Assembly: GCF_026385525.1 (NCBI RefSeq)
Contig: NZ_JANIDY010000001.1
Location: forward strand, 806,001 to 870,000
Source of the DNA: Bombella pluederhausensis
GTDB lineage: Bacteria; Pseudomonadota; Alphaproteobacteria; Acetobacterales; Acetobacteraceae
Length of the DNA: 64,000 bases
Direction: 5' to 3'
Shown: in pieces, positions 54,668 to 63,653 of the stretch
Position numbering within the stretch: the stretch's first letter is position 1
Layout of the letters: every line of letters starts with the position of its first letter
Position numbers and translations under genes: made by a program
The notes under the pieces: model-generated
Databases searched by the model: none
What the model saw: the letters and a program-made list of their open reading frames with translations, nothing else
What the model was told of the DNA's origin: nothing

Positions 54668-56051
54668 AATCTGGCGCTTCCAGACCAGATGCTTCCAGCT
54701 GACTGATGAAAGCAGCCTTCAGGCGGGCCAGCCCTTCATGAGATTGTGCTTCAATCCGCCCGACTAAAACGGCCTGCGTATTGGAAGCACGAAGCAGCCA
54801 CCAGCCATCAGCCGTATTCACCCGAACGCCATCCACGGAGGACACATCAGCCCCCTCTTTCTTCAGGCGCTCAGCCACTTCCTTGATGACATCAAACTTC
54901 CGTACGTCATCACAGGGGAAACGCAGCTCCGGCGTGTTGACCATGCGAGGCAGAGCCTCACGCATCTCAGCCAGTGTACCCGGCAGACGGGCTACAATGC
55001 CCAGAATGCGGATAGCACCATAAAGTGCATCATCAAAGCCGTACCATTTGTCGGCAAAGAAAATGTGTCCTGACATTTCGCCCGCAAGCGGAGACGATGT
55101 TTCTGCCATCTTGCTCTTGATGAGTGAGTGCCCTGTCCGCCACATCAGAGGCGTACCACCGGCCTTGCCGACTTCGTCAAACAGCACCTGACTGGCTTTG
55201 ACGTCCGCAATGATGGTTGCCCCCGGATGCTTCTTCAGCACGTCACGGGCCAGCAGAACAAGAATCTGGTCCCCCCAGAGAATCTCACCCTTGCCATCCA
55301 CAATACCGACACGGTCAGCATCACCATCAAAGGCCACGCCAACATCAGCCTTCTTCTCCCGGACCGCCTTGATCAGGTCCTGAAGATTTCCCTCAACAGT
55401 CGGATCGGGGTGATGATTGGGGAAGGTCCCGTCAATCTCAGGATACAGAACTGTATGCTCACCCGGCAGCTTCTTCACCAGACGGGAAAGAACTTCACCC
55501 GCAGCAGAGTTGCCATTATCCCACACAACCTTGAGCGGTCTCTCACCGTCATAATCCTGAAGCAGACGCTCGATATAAGCCTCTGAAGGGTCAAGCGTCT
55601 CAATCTTGCCCTCTGCCTTGGGAACAACATCACCCGCTTCGGCGAGACGTCCGATTTCACGAATCTGCTCACCAAAGAAAGGCTTGCCCTTCAACATCAT
55701 CTTGAAGCCATTATGATCAGGCGGGTTATGGCTTCCCGTCACCATAATGGCCCCGTCAGACTTGCCCATAACAGCAGCATAATAGAGCATGGGGGTCGGG
55801 CCACGCCCAACACGGCGAACCGTCACGCCAGAATCAACAGCACCACGGACAAGCGCTTCTTCCAGTGCTGGAGAAGACAAGCGACCATCATACCCTACGG
55901 TCACAACACTGCCGCCATCCCGGCGGATCATGCTCGCAAAGACACGTCCCAGCGCATAGGCATCTTCAGGATGAAGGGTCTTCCCTACAATGCCGCGAAT
56001 GTCATACTCACGCAGGCTTGTCGGCTCAAAATGATGTCTGAATCCCGTCAT
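54642..56051 (-). CDS. phosphomannomutase/phosphoglucomutase (AlgC/ManB type)
   Basis: The 469-residue enzyme interconverts hexose 1- and 6-phosphates. The phosphoserine loop is VTGSHNPPDHNGFKM, the metal loop is VAFDGDADRVG, and the sugar loop is AGEMSGHIFF. It should feed GDP-mannose or UDP-glucose synthesis for exopolysaccharide and LPS; galU lies 14 bases upstream in the same direction and uses glucose 1-phosphate. GAGGGAG seven bases before the ATG supports the start. Confidence 0.93.
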   Translation of the reverse strand: MTGFRHHFEPTSLREYDIRGIVGKTLHPEDAYALGRVFASMIRRDGGSVVTVGYDGRLSSPALEEALVRGAVDSGVTVRRVGRGPTPMLYYAAVMGKSDGAIMVTGSHNPPDHNGFKMMLKGKPFFGEQIREIGRLAEAGDVVPKAEGKIETLDPSEAYIERLLQDYDGERPLKVVWDNGNSAAGEVLSRLVKKLPGEHTVLYPEIDGTFPNHHPDPTVEGNLQDLIKAVREKKADVGVAFDGDADRVGIVDGKGEILWGDQILVLLARDVLKKHPGATIIADVKASQVLFDEVGKAGGTPLMWRTGHSLIKSKMAETSSPLAGEMSGHIFFADKWYGFDDALYGAIRILGIVARLPGTLAEMREALPRMVNTPELRFPCDDVRKFDVIKEVAERLKKEGADVSSVDGVRVNTADGWWLLRASNTQAVLVGRIEAQSHEGLARLKAAFISQLEASGLEAPDFEAAAAGH

Positions 56052-56065
56052 GACGTTTCTCCCTC

Positions 56066-56935
56066 TCAGACGTATTTCTTCAGGAAAGCACGCACGTCAT
56101 CGGCCAGATCATGACGCTCCAGCGCCAGAGCCACTTGTGCCTCAAGGAAGCCCAACTTGCTGCCACAGTCAAAACGTGTGCCTTCATAACGCAGACCATG
56201 GAAGGGTACCTTCCCGATCATCTCGGCCATGGCATCCGTCAACTGCACTTCGCCACCCACACCTTTCTTCAGGGCGGAAAGAGGCTTGAGAACATCGGCT
56301 GTCAGCACATAACGGCCAATGATCGCCAGATTGGACGGTGCATCTTCTGGTGCAGGCTTCTCGACAAGCCCTTTCACCTCAACCTTACGCCCATCATCCT
56401 CACCGATTTCCAGAACACCGTAGCGATCTGTCCAGTCATGAGGAACTTCATCAACGGCAACTACATTACCGCCTGTCTGATGATAGACATCAGCCAGCTG
56501 GGCTACGCAGCTACGCCCGCCCTTAACGATATCATCCGGCAGAAGAATGGCGAAAGGATCATCCCCAATAAAGCTACGGGCGCACCAGATGGCATGCCCC
56601 AGCCCCAGAGGATTCTGCTGGCGAACAGCCACAAGTGACCCCGCCTTGACGCTGCTGCTCTCCAACGCCTGAATGGCAGACGTCTTGCCACGCTCACGCA
56701 GCGTTGTCTCAAGCTCGTATGCCACGTCAAAATAATCAATCAGATTATCTTTACCGCGAGCCGTGACGAGGCAGAACTCCTCAATCCCGGCCTCACGCGC
56801 TTCATCAATGGCATACTGGATCAGAGGCTTATCCACCACTGGCAACATTTCTTTCGGCATAGCCTTCGTTGCGGGCAGGAAGCGTGTCCCCAAACCAGCG
56901 ACAGGCAAAACGGCTTTCTTTAATGGCTTGATCAT
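56066..56935 (-). CDS. galU: UTP-glucose-1-phosphate uridylyltransferase
   Basis: GalU makes UDP-glucose. The 289-residue protein has VAGLGTRFLPATKAMPKEML at the start, ILLPDDIVKGGRSCVAQL and RFDCGSKLGFLEA. AGAGAG lies upstream of the ATG. Co-transcribed with the phosphohexomutase, it supplies sugar nucleotides for polysaccharides and LPS. The 239-base gap upstream holds two small inverted repeats, and then a tRNA gene. Confidence 0.95.
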   Translation of the reverse strand: MIKPLKKAVLPVAGLGTRFLPATKAMPKEMLPVVDKPLIQYAIDEAREAGIEEFCLVTARGKDNLIDYFDVAYELETTLRERGKTSAIQALESSSVKAGSLVAVRQQNPLGLGHAIWCARSFIGDDPFAILLPDDIVKGGRSCVAQLADVYHQTGGNVVAVDEVPHDWTDRYGVLEIGEDDGRKVEVKGLVEKPAPEDAPSNLAIIGRYVLTADVLKPLSALKKGVGGEVQLTDAMAEMIGKVPFHGLRYEGTRFDCGSKLGFLEAQVALALERHDLADDVRAFLKKYV

Positions 56936-57039
56936 CTCAACTCTCTCTAGATCCGTACCCTGTCCAGTATCAGCGACAGAGTTCTTTCTTCAATTCAGAC
57001 GTGCCAGCAGGATATAATCTGGCCACCCCATTAAGCAGC

Positions 57040-57053
57040 CCCTTATATAAGGG
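57040..57053. repeat. perfect 14-nt palindrome upstream of galU
   Basis: CCCTTATATAAGGG is its own reverse complement and lies about 105 bases before the galU start in AT-rich DNA. It may be an operator, or its TATATA core may form a -10 box. I cannot tell which. Confidence 0.4.
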
Positions 57054-57069
57054 AAATTGCAATACAAAT

Positions 57070-57093
57070 ACCACCCTAATATGAGGTGGTGTC
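57070..57093 (-). terminator. possible weak terminator after tRNA-Leu
   Basis: On the minus strand ACCACC pairs with GGTGGT across about 9 bases, then ATTTGTATTG. The stem is short and the T-tract is broken. It lies 85 bases beyond the tRNA end. Confidence 0.35.
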
Positions 57094-57174
57094 CTAGCAT
57101 CAAACGTATTTTTTCATGAAATCAATGTAACATGACTACTGCCATGCTTTAGCCATACTACTCTAAGGAAAGTA

Positions 57175-57261
57175 TGGTGCGGCCGAGAAGACTCGAACTT
57201 CCACGGGGTTATCCCCCACAAGCACCTCAAGCTTGCGCGTCTACCATTCCGCCACGGCCGC
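57175..57261 (-). tRNA. tRNA-Leu (GAG)
   Basis: An 87-base class II tRNA with encoded CCA. The acceptor stem GCGGCCG pairs with CGGCCGC. The anticodon stem CAAGC/GCTTG encloses TTGAGGT, giving anticodon GAG, which reads CUC and CUU. A long variable arm (GTGGGGGATAACCCCGT) is present, as expected for leucine. Confidence 0.95.
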
Positions 57262-57348
57262 TCCGTGACAAGCAGTCTCTTTTTCCTCATTTCTGAGGCG
57301 TGACCGCTTCGGTGAAATGGCCTATAGCCCATCGAAACAGAGAGGGCA

Positions 57349-58038
57349 ATGGTCATGACACAGTTTTATGAAGAAATTATCTGGCAGGAAGACAAAAAGC
57401 TCTGCCCCTACCCCGATGCTCTGGATTTCATGCGCCAACAGGTGGAAGCCATTCATCAGAAGCAGGCCCCCCAGCGCCTTTGGCTGACAGAACACCCCCC
57501 TCTCTACACAGCCGGCACGTCTGCCAAACCGGAAGACCTCATCAACCCACACAATTACCCAACCTTCGAGGCTGGACGAGGTGGCCAATGGACCTATCAC
57601 GGTCCCGGTCAACGTATCGCCTATGTCATGCTGGATCTCACACGTCCGCATGGCCCTCTACCTGCACGGGACGTACGGGCCTTCGTGCAGATGCTGGAGC
57701 GCTGGCTCATTATGAGCCTGCAAGCCATGAATATAGATGCCTTCACCCGGGAGGGACGGATCGGCGTCTGGTGCTTTGATGGCCAGAGCGGACTGGAAGC
57801 CAAGATCGCCGCTCTTGGCATCCGTGTCACACGCTGGGTCAGCTGGCACGGTATTTCGCTGAACGTATCGCCCTCACTCAGCGATTTTGACGGCATCATC
57901 CCCTGCGGCATCCGAGATTACGGCGTCACCAGTCTGCAACGCTTCAACCCCACCTTGAGCATGGATGATGCCGATGCCGCTCTCCTCAAAAGCTGGACGA
58001 CCCTCTTTGGCCCCGTGACCCGTCAGACAGACTCCTGA
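57349..58038 (+). CDS. lipB: octanoyltransferase LipB
   Basis: LipB moves octanoate from ACP to lipoyl domains of 2-oxo acid dehydrogenases. The 229-residue protein has [40 protein letters not shown] (catalytic Lys) and [14 protein letters not shown] (catalytic Cys). Two in-frame ATGs (57349 and 57355) lie after an AGAGG; either could be used. The gene ends three bases before the convergent LolA-like stop. Confidence 0.95.
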   Translation: MVMTQFYEEIIWQEDKKLCPYPDALDFMRQQVEAIHQKQAPQRLWLTEHPPLYTAGTSAKPEDLINPHNYPTFEAGRGGQWTYHGPGQRIAYVMLDLTRPHGPLPARDVRAFVQMLERWLIMSLQAMNIDAFTREGRIGVWCFDGQSGLEAKIAALGIRVTRWVSWHGISLNVSPSLSDFDGIIPCGIRDYGVTSLQRFNPTLSMDDADAALLKSWTTLFGPVTRQTDS

Positions 58039-58041
58039 CCC

Positions 58042-58689
58042 TCACTCTGGCAAGGTAAAGCTGCTCTCGGATACGGGCTGATTCTCCTGCACATCAAACA
58101 GAGAAAGCCCGAAATGATGATGACGGGCATCAACACCCTGTATGCCCACCAAGGTCAGCTTACCATGCACGTCAGAGAACTGAAGCGTCAACAGGCCCTG
58201 GGAGGGATTGTCGGCTTCCGCTACGGAAATCTGGAGGGATTCAGCACCACGGGAGACTTTGGTGACCTGCACCTCTTTCTCAAACCCGATGGGATGACGC
58301 AGCAAAAGACCCAGCGGATTACGCTTGAGGGACAAATGCGTCACCGCACCATCATCAGCGTTCCGCAGGACAAGGCGACCATCCCGTGCCACAGCCCGCA
58401 TGGCATGAGGTACCTCATACACCATCTCAAAACGGCCCGGCGCATAGGTAAATCGGCCATCACCCTGCTGCTGAGCTGGACCATCCTGCACAAAGGACGC
58501 CTGAAGGGATTTCAGCCCATTCAGATAGCTCTCGGCCCGATGGATGTCATGCCGATCAGCCGTGGCAAGATGGTCATACCCAGATGTGGCACAGCCTGAG
58601 AGGCCAAGCCCAACCACCGGGCCAGCAATCACACCACCCCAAAGCAGAAAGCCACCTGCAAGACGTTTCAGAAACTGTCCGTTTTTCAC
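58042..58689 (-). CDS. LolA-family lipoprotein (second LolA-like gene)
   Basis: The 215-residue protein resembles LolA across its length: LKSLQASFVQDG, PGRFEMVYEVP, PLGLLLRHP, EADNPSQGLLTLQFSD and SESSFTLPE align with the LolA at 6721-7350. Instead of a plain signal peptide it has a lipobox, GLSGCATSG, so it should be a lipoprotein. It may act as an outer-membrane lipoprotein receptor (the LolB job) or another carrier. The start is a GTG overlapping the bolA stop as GTGA, so the two genes are coupled. Confidence 0.82.
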   Translation of the reverse strand: MKNGQFLKRLAGGFLLWGGVIAGPVVGLGLSGCATSGYDHLATADRHDIHRAESYLNGLKSLQASFVQDGPAQQQGDGRFTYAPGRFEMVYEVPHAMRAVARDGRLVLRNADDGAVTHLSLKRNPLGLLLRHPIGFEKEVQVTKVSRGAESLQISVAEADNPSQGLLTLQFSDVHGKLTLVGIQGVDARHHHFGLSLFDVQENQPVSESSFTLPE

Positions 58690-58985
58690 GCCTGATTCTC
58701 CCCTTTCAGGGTCAGAGATAAGGCATGAAGCCCCGTCCTGAACTCCGCTGCCAGAAGGTCATGGACGAGTCTATGCCGCTCCAGACTTTTCATCCCATCA
58801 AAGCGCTGGCTGACCACATAAAGGTGATAATGGGTCTCACCTGCCTGTTCGGGCCCTCGGCTCTCCTGCGAGGCTGTCCGCATGGCGACATGATGGCTGT
58901 GCCGGGCGCTGTCATCCCGGATTTCCAGCACGGAAGGATTCAGCGCCTCCTCCAGCACTGCTTTCATACGGTCGGCTCTTTTCAT
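58686..58985 (-). CDS. BolA family protein
   Basis: A 99-residue BolA/IbaG-type protein with DDSARHSHH and THYHLYVVSQRFDGMKSLERHRLVHD, the class II KH-like fold with the helix-turn-helix-like His-Arg segment. BolA proteins work with monothiol glutaredoxins on Fe-S trafficking and in stress control. GGAAGAGA precedes the ATG at 58985; the longer frame adds 18 residues. It is divergent from the J-domain gene, the common alphaproteobacterial bolA/dnaJ/cobS arrangement. Confidence 0.9.
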   Translation of the reverse strand: MKRADRMKAVLEEALNPSVLEIRDDSARHSHHVAMRTASQESRGPEQAGETHYHLYVVSQRFDGMKSLERHRLVHDLLAAEFRTGLHALSLTLKGENQA

Positions 58986-59110
58986 TGCGTCTCTTCCATG
59001 CTTGCCCACGGGGTCACAGGTTCTGTCTGTCACATTCATAACAGGAATCTTTTCTCCTCATGAGAAAGGATGCTTGCATCCATGCCAGACCTCTCCCCAT
59101 ATCGTCCATT

Positions 59111-59722
59111 ATGCAACGCAAACCATCCAGACATAAAGCCTTCGCGCCAGACCCGGACGCTCCCCAGCAATGTTGCGACCACCCGGACTGCGACCAGCCC
59201 GCCGGCTATCGTGCCCCTCGTGGACGGGATAATCTGCGCAGCTATTACTGGTTCTGTCTGGAGCATGTCCGCCAATACAATGCCAACTGGGACTATTACC
59301 GGGGCATGACACCGGGGCAGATCGAGCGGCACCTGCGGGAAGATACGTCATGGCAGCGCCCCTCATGGAAGATGGGGACACCGGGCCACGATTCTGCACG
59401 ATCCTCCTTCACACTGGATGATCTGCATGACCCGCTGGATATTCTCAGAGGCCACAAAGCCCGCCCCTCACGGGAAGCTGAAACACGCCGCCACGCCCCG
59501 GCCGCTCTGCGGGAACCTCTGGCACAGCTTAATCTGGAATGGCCGACCACCATTGAGGTCATCAAGACCCGCTATCGTGTGCTGGCCCGCCGCTATCATC
59601 CTGATGCCAATCAGGACGATCCACGGGCTGAAGAACGCTTCAAGGTGATCGGCACAGCCTATGCCACGCTGCGCGATCATTTTGCCAACAGCATGGAGCA
59701 GGAAACAGCCAGTGCTGGATAG
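59111..59722 (+). CDS. J-domain protein (DnaJ-like), CobS-associated type
   Basis: The 203-residue protein has an N-terminal region, CDHPDCDQPAGYRAP and YYWFCLEHVRQYNANWDYY, with Cys/His that could bind zinc, and a C-terminal J domain with HPD: TRYRVLARRYHPDANQDDP. J proteins stimulate Hsp70; the partner client is unknown. The start is uncertain between 59060 and 59111; the shorter form resembles family starts. cobS begins 124 bases downstream, and this order is widespread in alphaproteobacteria. Confidence 0.87.
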   Translation: MQRKPSRHKAFAPDPDAPQQCCDHPDCDQPAGYRAPRGRDNLRSYYWFCLEHVRQYNANWDYYRGMTPGQIERHLREDTSWQRPSWKMGTPGHDSARSSFTLDDLHDPLDILRGHKARPSREAETRRHAPAALREPLAQLNLEWPTTIEVIKTRYRVLARRYHPDANQDDPRAEERFKVIGTAYATLRDHFANSMEQETASAG

Positions 59723-59846
59723 CTGTTTTGCCTTTCCCGCATCTTCCCATCTTTCAGGGTTTATGTAATCGTACCTGTAGAGTCCTTAATAAGATGGACA
59801 TATCTTCAGTCTTCCACATCACTCTTTCAATGACAGGAATCATGTC

Positions 59847-60815
59847 ATGGCTCTCCCTTCCACACAGTCCCTTTCCGAGGTTCTCCCCCAGACACCTGAC
59901 AGCCTGAAGCCCGCGCGGGAGCTGTTCGGGCTGGAACTGGACCTTGAAGTCCCTGTCTGGTCCCAGAAGACAGACCATGTTCCTGAGATTGACCCCGCCT
60001 ACCAGTTCGACCGGGATACGACCCGGGCCATTCTGGCCGGTTTCATGCATAACCGCCGTGTGCTGGTGCAGGGCTTCCACGGGACAGGAAAATCCTCCCA
60101 CATCGACCAGATCGCCGCGCGGCTGAACTGGCCCTGTGTCCGCATCAATCTGGACAGCCACATTTCCCGTATCGACCTCATCGGTAAGGATGCCATCACG
60201 CTGGAAGACGGCAAGCAGGTCACAGAATTCCGTGAAGGTCTCCTGCCATGGTGCCTTCAGAATCCGTGCAGCCTGATCTTTGATGAATATGATGCCGGGC
60301 GGCCGGATGTCATGTTCGTTATTCAGCGTGTTCTGGAGGCTAACGGTGCCCTGACCCTTCTGGATCAGAACCGTGTTATCCATCCTCACCCATCCTTCCG
60401 CCTGTTCGCCACAGCCAATACGGTTGGGCTGGGCGATACGACCGGGCTGTATCATGGTACGCAGCAGATCAATCAGGGCCAGATGGACCGCTGGAACATC
60501 GTCACCTCCCTGAACTATCTGCCCAAGGAGCAGGAAATCCGCATCATCAAAGCCAAGATGGGCGATGCTCTGGATGCCACACTCATCGGCCAGATGGTGG
60601 AGCTGGCGGACCTGAGCCGTGCGGGCTTCATGAATGGTGACATTTCCACCGTCATCTCCCCCCGAACAGTTCTCTCATGGGCCGAGAACATCACAATCTT
60701 CAACGATGTGCCGTTCGCCTTCCGTCTGAGCTTCCTCAATAAATGTGATGAAGCCGAGCGCAGCATCGTGGCTGAATATTATCAGCGCTGCTTCAACGCC
60801 TCACCGCTGGGTTAA
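59847..60815 (+). CDS. cobS: cobaltochelatase subunit CobS
   Basis: A 322-residue AAA+ ATPase of the aerobic cobalt chelatase CobNST. The Walker A site is QGFHGTGKSSHI (about 75-86), Walker B is LIFDEYDAG, and the sensor region is FRLFATANTVGLGD. GACAGGA precedes the ATG by nine bases. cobT follows after six bases. No cobN or other cobalamin gene is in the window, so the chelation partner must lie elsewhere. Confidence 0.94.
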   Translation: MALPSTQSLSEVLPQTPDSLKPARELFGLELDLEVPVWSQKTDHVPEIDPAYQFDRDTTRAILAGFMHNRRVLVQGFHGTGKSSHIDQIAARLNWPCVRINLDSHISRIDLIGKDAITLEDGKQVTEFREGLLPWCLQNPCSLIFDEYDAGRPDVMFVIQRVLEANGALTLLDQNRVIHPHPSFRLFATANTVGLGDTTGLYHGTQQINQGQMDRWNIVTSLNYLPKEQEIRIIKAKMGDALDATLIGQMVELADLSRAGFMNGDISTVISPRTVLSWAENITIFNDVPFAFRLSFLNKCDEAERSIVAEYYQRCFNASPLG

Positions 60816-60821
60816 GGTCTC

Positions 60822-62645
60822 ATGTCTGATCCGCACGAACTCTTTCGCAAGGCAATCTTTGCCACGCAGCGCGCCCTGAGTGGTCATCAGGATGTCCCCA
60901 TGACGCCCGCTCTGGCCTCTCTTGAGCGTGCGGCTCTTACCCCTGAGGACAAGACCTACATCCGAGGGGCCACGGATGCCGTGGCCCTCCACCAACGGCA
61001 TCATGACCCGGAGAAGCGCATCACCATCCCCGATGCGCAGACCCAGACCATCACCGATGGTATGGAACAGGCCCGCTGCGAGGTCTATGGAGCCCGCCAT
61101 ATGGCAGGGGTTCAGGCCAATCTGGAGGATTATCTGGGGCGTAGGCTCCACACTCTCAACAGTGCCAAAATGATCGAGCGGGATGACATGCCTGTCCCGC
61201 TCGCCTTGGAGCTGCTGACGCGAGAAGCCCTATCTGGCCGGAAACTGCCGGAAAGCATGACCGGCCCAGCGCTGGACCAATGGCGCCAGTCCCTCAGCCC
61301 AAAAGCTCGTGATGCTCTGGCCCGACTGGCTGACGTGCAGAATGACCAGACTCTTTTCAATGAGGCGTCCCGGCAGTTCGTAAAAGTCTTCACCATGAAG
61401 GAGGCCGATGAAAAGACGGATGAGCCGGACCCTTCAAAATCCCGTGGCCAGAGTCAGGAAGACAAGACAGACGGCGAATCCTCCGCTCCCGATCCTCAGG
61501 GGCAGGAAGAAGAAGACGGCACGACAGAGGATGCCGAGGCCGCCATCAGCGATGATTCGGATGAATCCGCCAGCGCAGAAGGCCTTTCCTCCGATGAGAT
61601 GGAAGCCATTCTGACGGAAGGCGAAAATGGCTACGAACAGCCTGCCGGTCCTTCCGCTCAACCCGAGGAAGAACGGGACTGTGTTGTAAAGAAGCTCGAC
61701 AGCTATCAGGCCTATACGCAGGAATTTGACGAGGAAGTCCACGCTAGCGATCTCTGCGACCCGACCGAGCTGGACCTGCTGCGTGAAAAGCTGGATGAAC
61801 AGCTCCAGCAGACTCAAGGTTTCGTCTCCCGTCTGGCGCATCGCCTGCAACGCAGACTTCTGGCGCAGCAGCAGCGCCGCTGGCATTTCGATCAGGAAGA
61901 CGGCATTCTTGATGCAGCCCGTCTACCACGCATCATCAGCAACCCGTCTCTGCCTCTTTCCTACAAGCAGGAAGGCAAGATCGACTTCCGTGATACGACC
62001 GTCACCCTGCTGATCGACAATTCAGGTTCCATGCGAGGCCGCCCCATCACCACGGCGGCCATCTGCGGCGACATCCTTGCCCGCACGCTGGAACGCTGCG
62101 GCATTAAGGTCGAAGTTCTCGGCTTCACCACACGGGCATGGAAAGGCGGTCAGAGCCGGGTGAAATGGAGCGAAGCGGGCCGCCCGAAAGAACCGGGCCG
62201 CCTGAATGATCTCCGCCATATCATCTATAAATCGGCAGACACACCGTGGCGGCGTGCCCGGCGCAATATCGGCCTCATGCTGCGGGAAGGACTGCTGAAA
62301 GAAAACATCGATGGTGAAGCCCTGCTCTGGGCATGGAAACGCCTGAAGCACCGCCCGGAACATCGCCGTATCCTCATGGTCATTTCTGACGGGGCACCAG
62401 TGGATGACAGCACCTCCTCCGCCAATGGCCCGGAATATCTGGACCTCCACCTGCACCGTGTCATTCACCAGCTGGAAAATGACCCGTCCGGGGAGCTGCT
62501 GGCCATCGGCATCGGGCATGATGTGACACGTTATTACGCCAATAGCGTAACCATCAGCTCTGCCGAAGACCTTGGGGATACCATGGTTGCCCAGCTCACA
62601 GCTCTGTTTGCACCATCAACGACCAGAAAAGGACGGAGGGGATAA
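60822..62645 (+). CDS. cobT: cobaltochelatase subunit CobT
   Basis: The 607-residue partner of CobS has an alpha-helical N-terminal part, a very acidic linker (about residues 190-290, Asp/Glu/Ser-rich) and a C-terminal VWA domain with MIDAS motif [14 protein letters not shown] (near 393-406) and later [17 protein letters not shown] before the ATG supports the start. The long acidic linker is normal for CobT. Confidence 0.93.
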   Translation: MSDPHELFRKAIFATQRALSGHQDVPMTPALASLERAALTPEDKTYIRGATDAVALHQRHHDPEKRITIPDAQTQTITDGMEQARCEVYGARHMAGVQANLEDYLGRRLHTLNSAKMIERDDMPVPLALELLTREALSGRKLPESMTGPALDQWRQSLSPKARDALARLADVQNDQTLFNEASRQFVKVFTMKEADEKTDEPDPSKSRGQSQEDKTDGESSAPDPQGQEEEDGTTEDAEAAISDDSDESASAEGLSSDEMEAILTEGENGYEQPAGPSAQPEEERDCVVKKLDSYQAYTQEFDEEVHASDLCDPTELDLLREKLDEQLQQTQGFVSRLAHRLQRRLLAQQQRRWHFDQEDGILDAARLPRIISNPSLPLSYKQEGKIDFRDTTVTLLIDNSGSMRGRPITTAAICGDILARTLERCGIKVEVLGFTTRAWKGGQSRVKWSEAGRPKEPGRLNDLRHIIYKSADTPWRRARRNIGLMLREGLLKENIDGEALLWAWKRLKHRPEHRRILMVISDGAPVDDSTSSANGPEYLDLHLHRVIHQLENDPSGELLAIGIGHDVTRYYANSVTISSAEDLGDTMVAQLTALFAPSTTRKGRRG

Positions 62646-62700
62646 TTTTCCCCTCCCCCCATTGCCAGAACTTCTGGTCTCCGCCACTCTCCGGAACATT

Positions 62701-63597
62701 ATGTTGCATTCTTCTGCCCGTTTTCTACGCACTCTGACCATGATGGGAGGCCTCTCCCTACTGGCCCTGACCAGCACCGGCGGTCTGTCATCTGCCGCTG
62801 CCAGCACCCTGCCCCATCTTTCAGCAGACTGCTTTACCTACACGCCGGGGCAAATCGTCAAATCCGGTCAGGGTGTGCTCATCAAGGGGATGCAGGCAGA
62901 GCTGACAGGGACGCAGCATCGTATCACCATCACCTCCAGCACGGTGGTTGACCATAAACGCAAAATGAATGACGAGGCTCTGGCACGCCTCAACGCTGCC
63001 GTGGCCTATGCGGCCCTGACGGCCTATCATCGCGGCATGACCGAAGCCTGTTCCACCCAGCCCTTGCCCGAAGTAAAGGAAGTTCAGAACACACTGCCAG
63101 AGCTGACCTGGAAGGGCATCACCATGACGAGACCAGACCGGGTCTCCACGGCGAACTCAGCCCATGTGAATGTTCTCAGCACAGCGCCAACCATTCATGT
63201 GGTTTTTGATGCCACAGGGCTGCATTCCGCTGGTGCTATCCTGCTACCTTCTACCCTTTCGGGTGACGTAACATTCGTTCCGACCTCTAAACCACCCTAT
63301 CACCTGACCATCAACAGGTTTCACACCATCCTCAATGGCAGTGATGTTGATGGTGAGGGACGGGTAACGGCTGGTGAAGGCTCTAAAAACCTTCAGGCAG
63401 ATGTGCATCTCGCCATAAGCAAAATCGGCGATATGATCGATCAGGTCGGCAAGGTTGCCCCGGCGAAAATTACCGCCGCACTCCTCATTGCCCGCCTCAT
63501 GGGCGAGCGGGAAGCCAATCACCGTACAGGCTGGCATATCATCGTGAATAATGGCACGATCCGGGTCAATGGCATCAAAGTGCCTGCCCCTTTCTGA
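62701..63597 (+). CDS. secreted hypothetical protein, 298 aa
   Basis: I do not recognise this protein. It has a signal peptide (RFLRTLTMMGGLSLLALTS, cleavage near SSAAAS) and a periplasmic body with beta-rich segments (QHRITITSSTVVDHK, YHLTINRFHTILNGS) and a C-terminal helix (KITAALLIARLMGERE). I use the ATG at 62701 because it begins the signal peptide; the frame extends back into cobT. No lipobox. It follows cobT by 55 bases, so it may be read through, but nothing links it to cobalt. Confidence 0.75.
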   Translation: MLHSSARFLRTLTMMGGLSLLALTSTGGLSSAAASTLPHLSADCFTYTPGQIVKSGQGVLIKGMQAELTGTQHRITITSSTVVDHKRKMNDEALARLNAAVAYAALTAYHRGMTEACSTQPLPEVKEVQNTLPELTWKGITMTRPDRVSTANSAHVNVLSTAPTIHVVFDATGLHSAGAILLPSTLSGDVTFVPTSKPPYHLTINRFHTILNGSDVDGEGRVTAGEGSKNLQADVHLAISKIGDMIDQVGKVAPAKITAALLIARLMGEREANHRTGWHIIVNNGTIRVNGIKVPAPF

Positions 63598-63617
63598 GCC
63601 CTGCACTCAGATCATAC

Positions 63618-63653
63618 AAAAAAAGCCGCCCCTTTTTTGAGGCGGCTTTTTTT
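63618..63653. terminator. bidirectional rho-independent terminator
   Basis: GCCGCC (63625-63630) pairs with GGCGGC (63641-63646), flanked by seven A residues and seven T residues. It lies between the secreted gene and dnaE, whose stop codon it touches. Confidence 0.9.

Noticed and set aside
57175-57261. Possible integration site at tRNA-Leu
   Set aside because: No integrase, repeat of the tRNA 3' end or phage-like gene is near.
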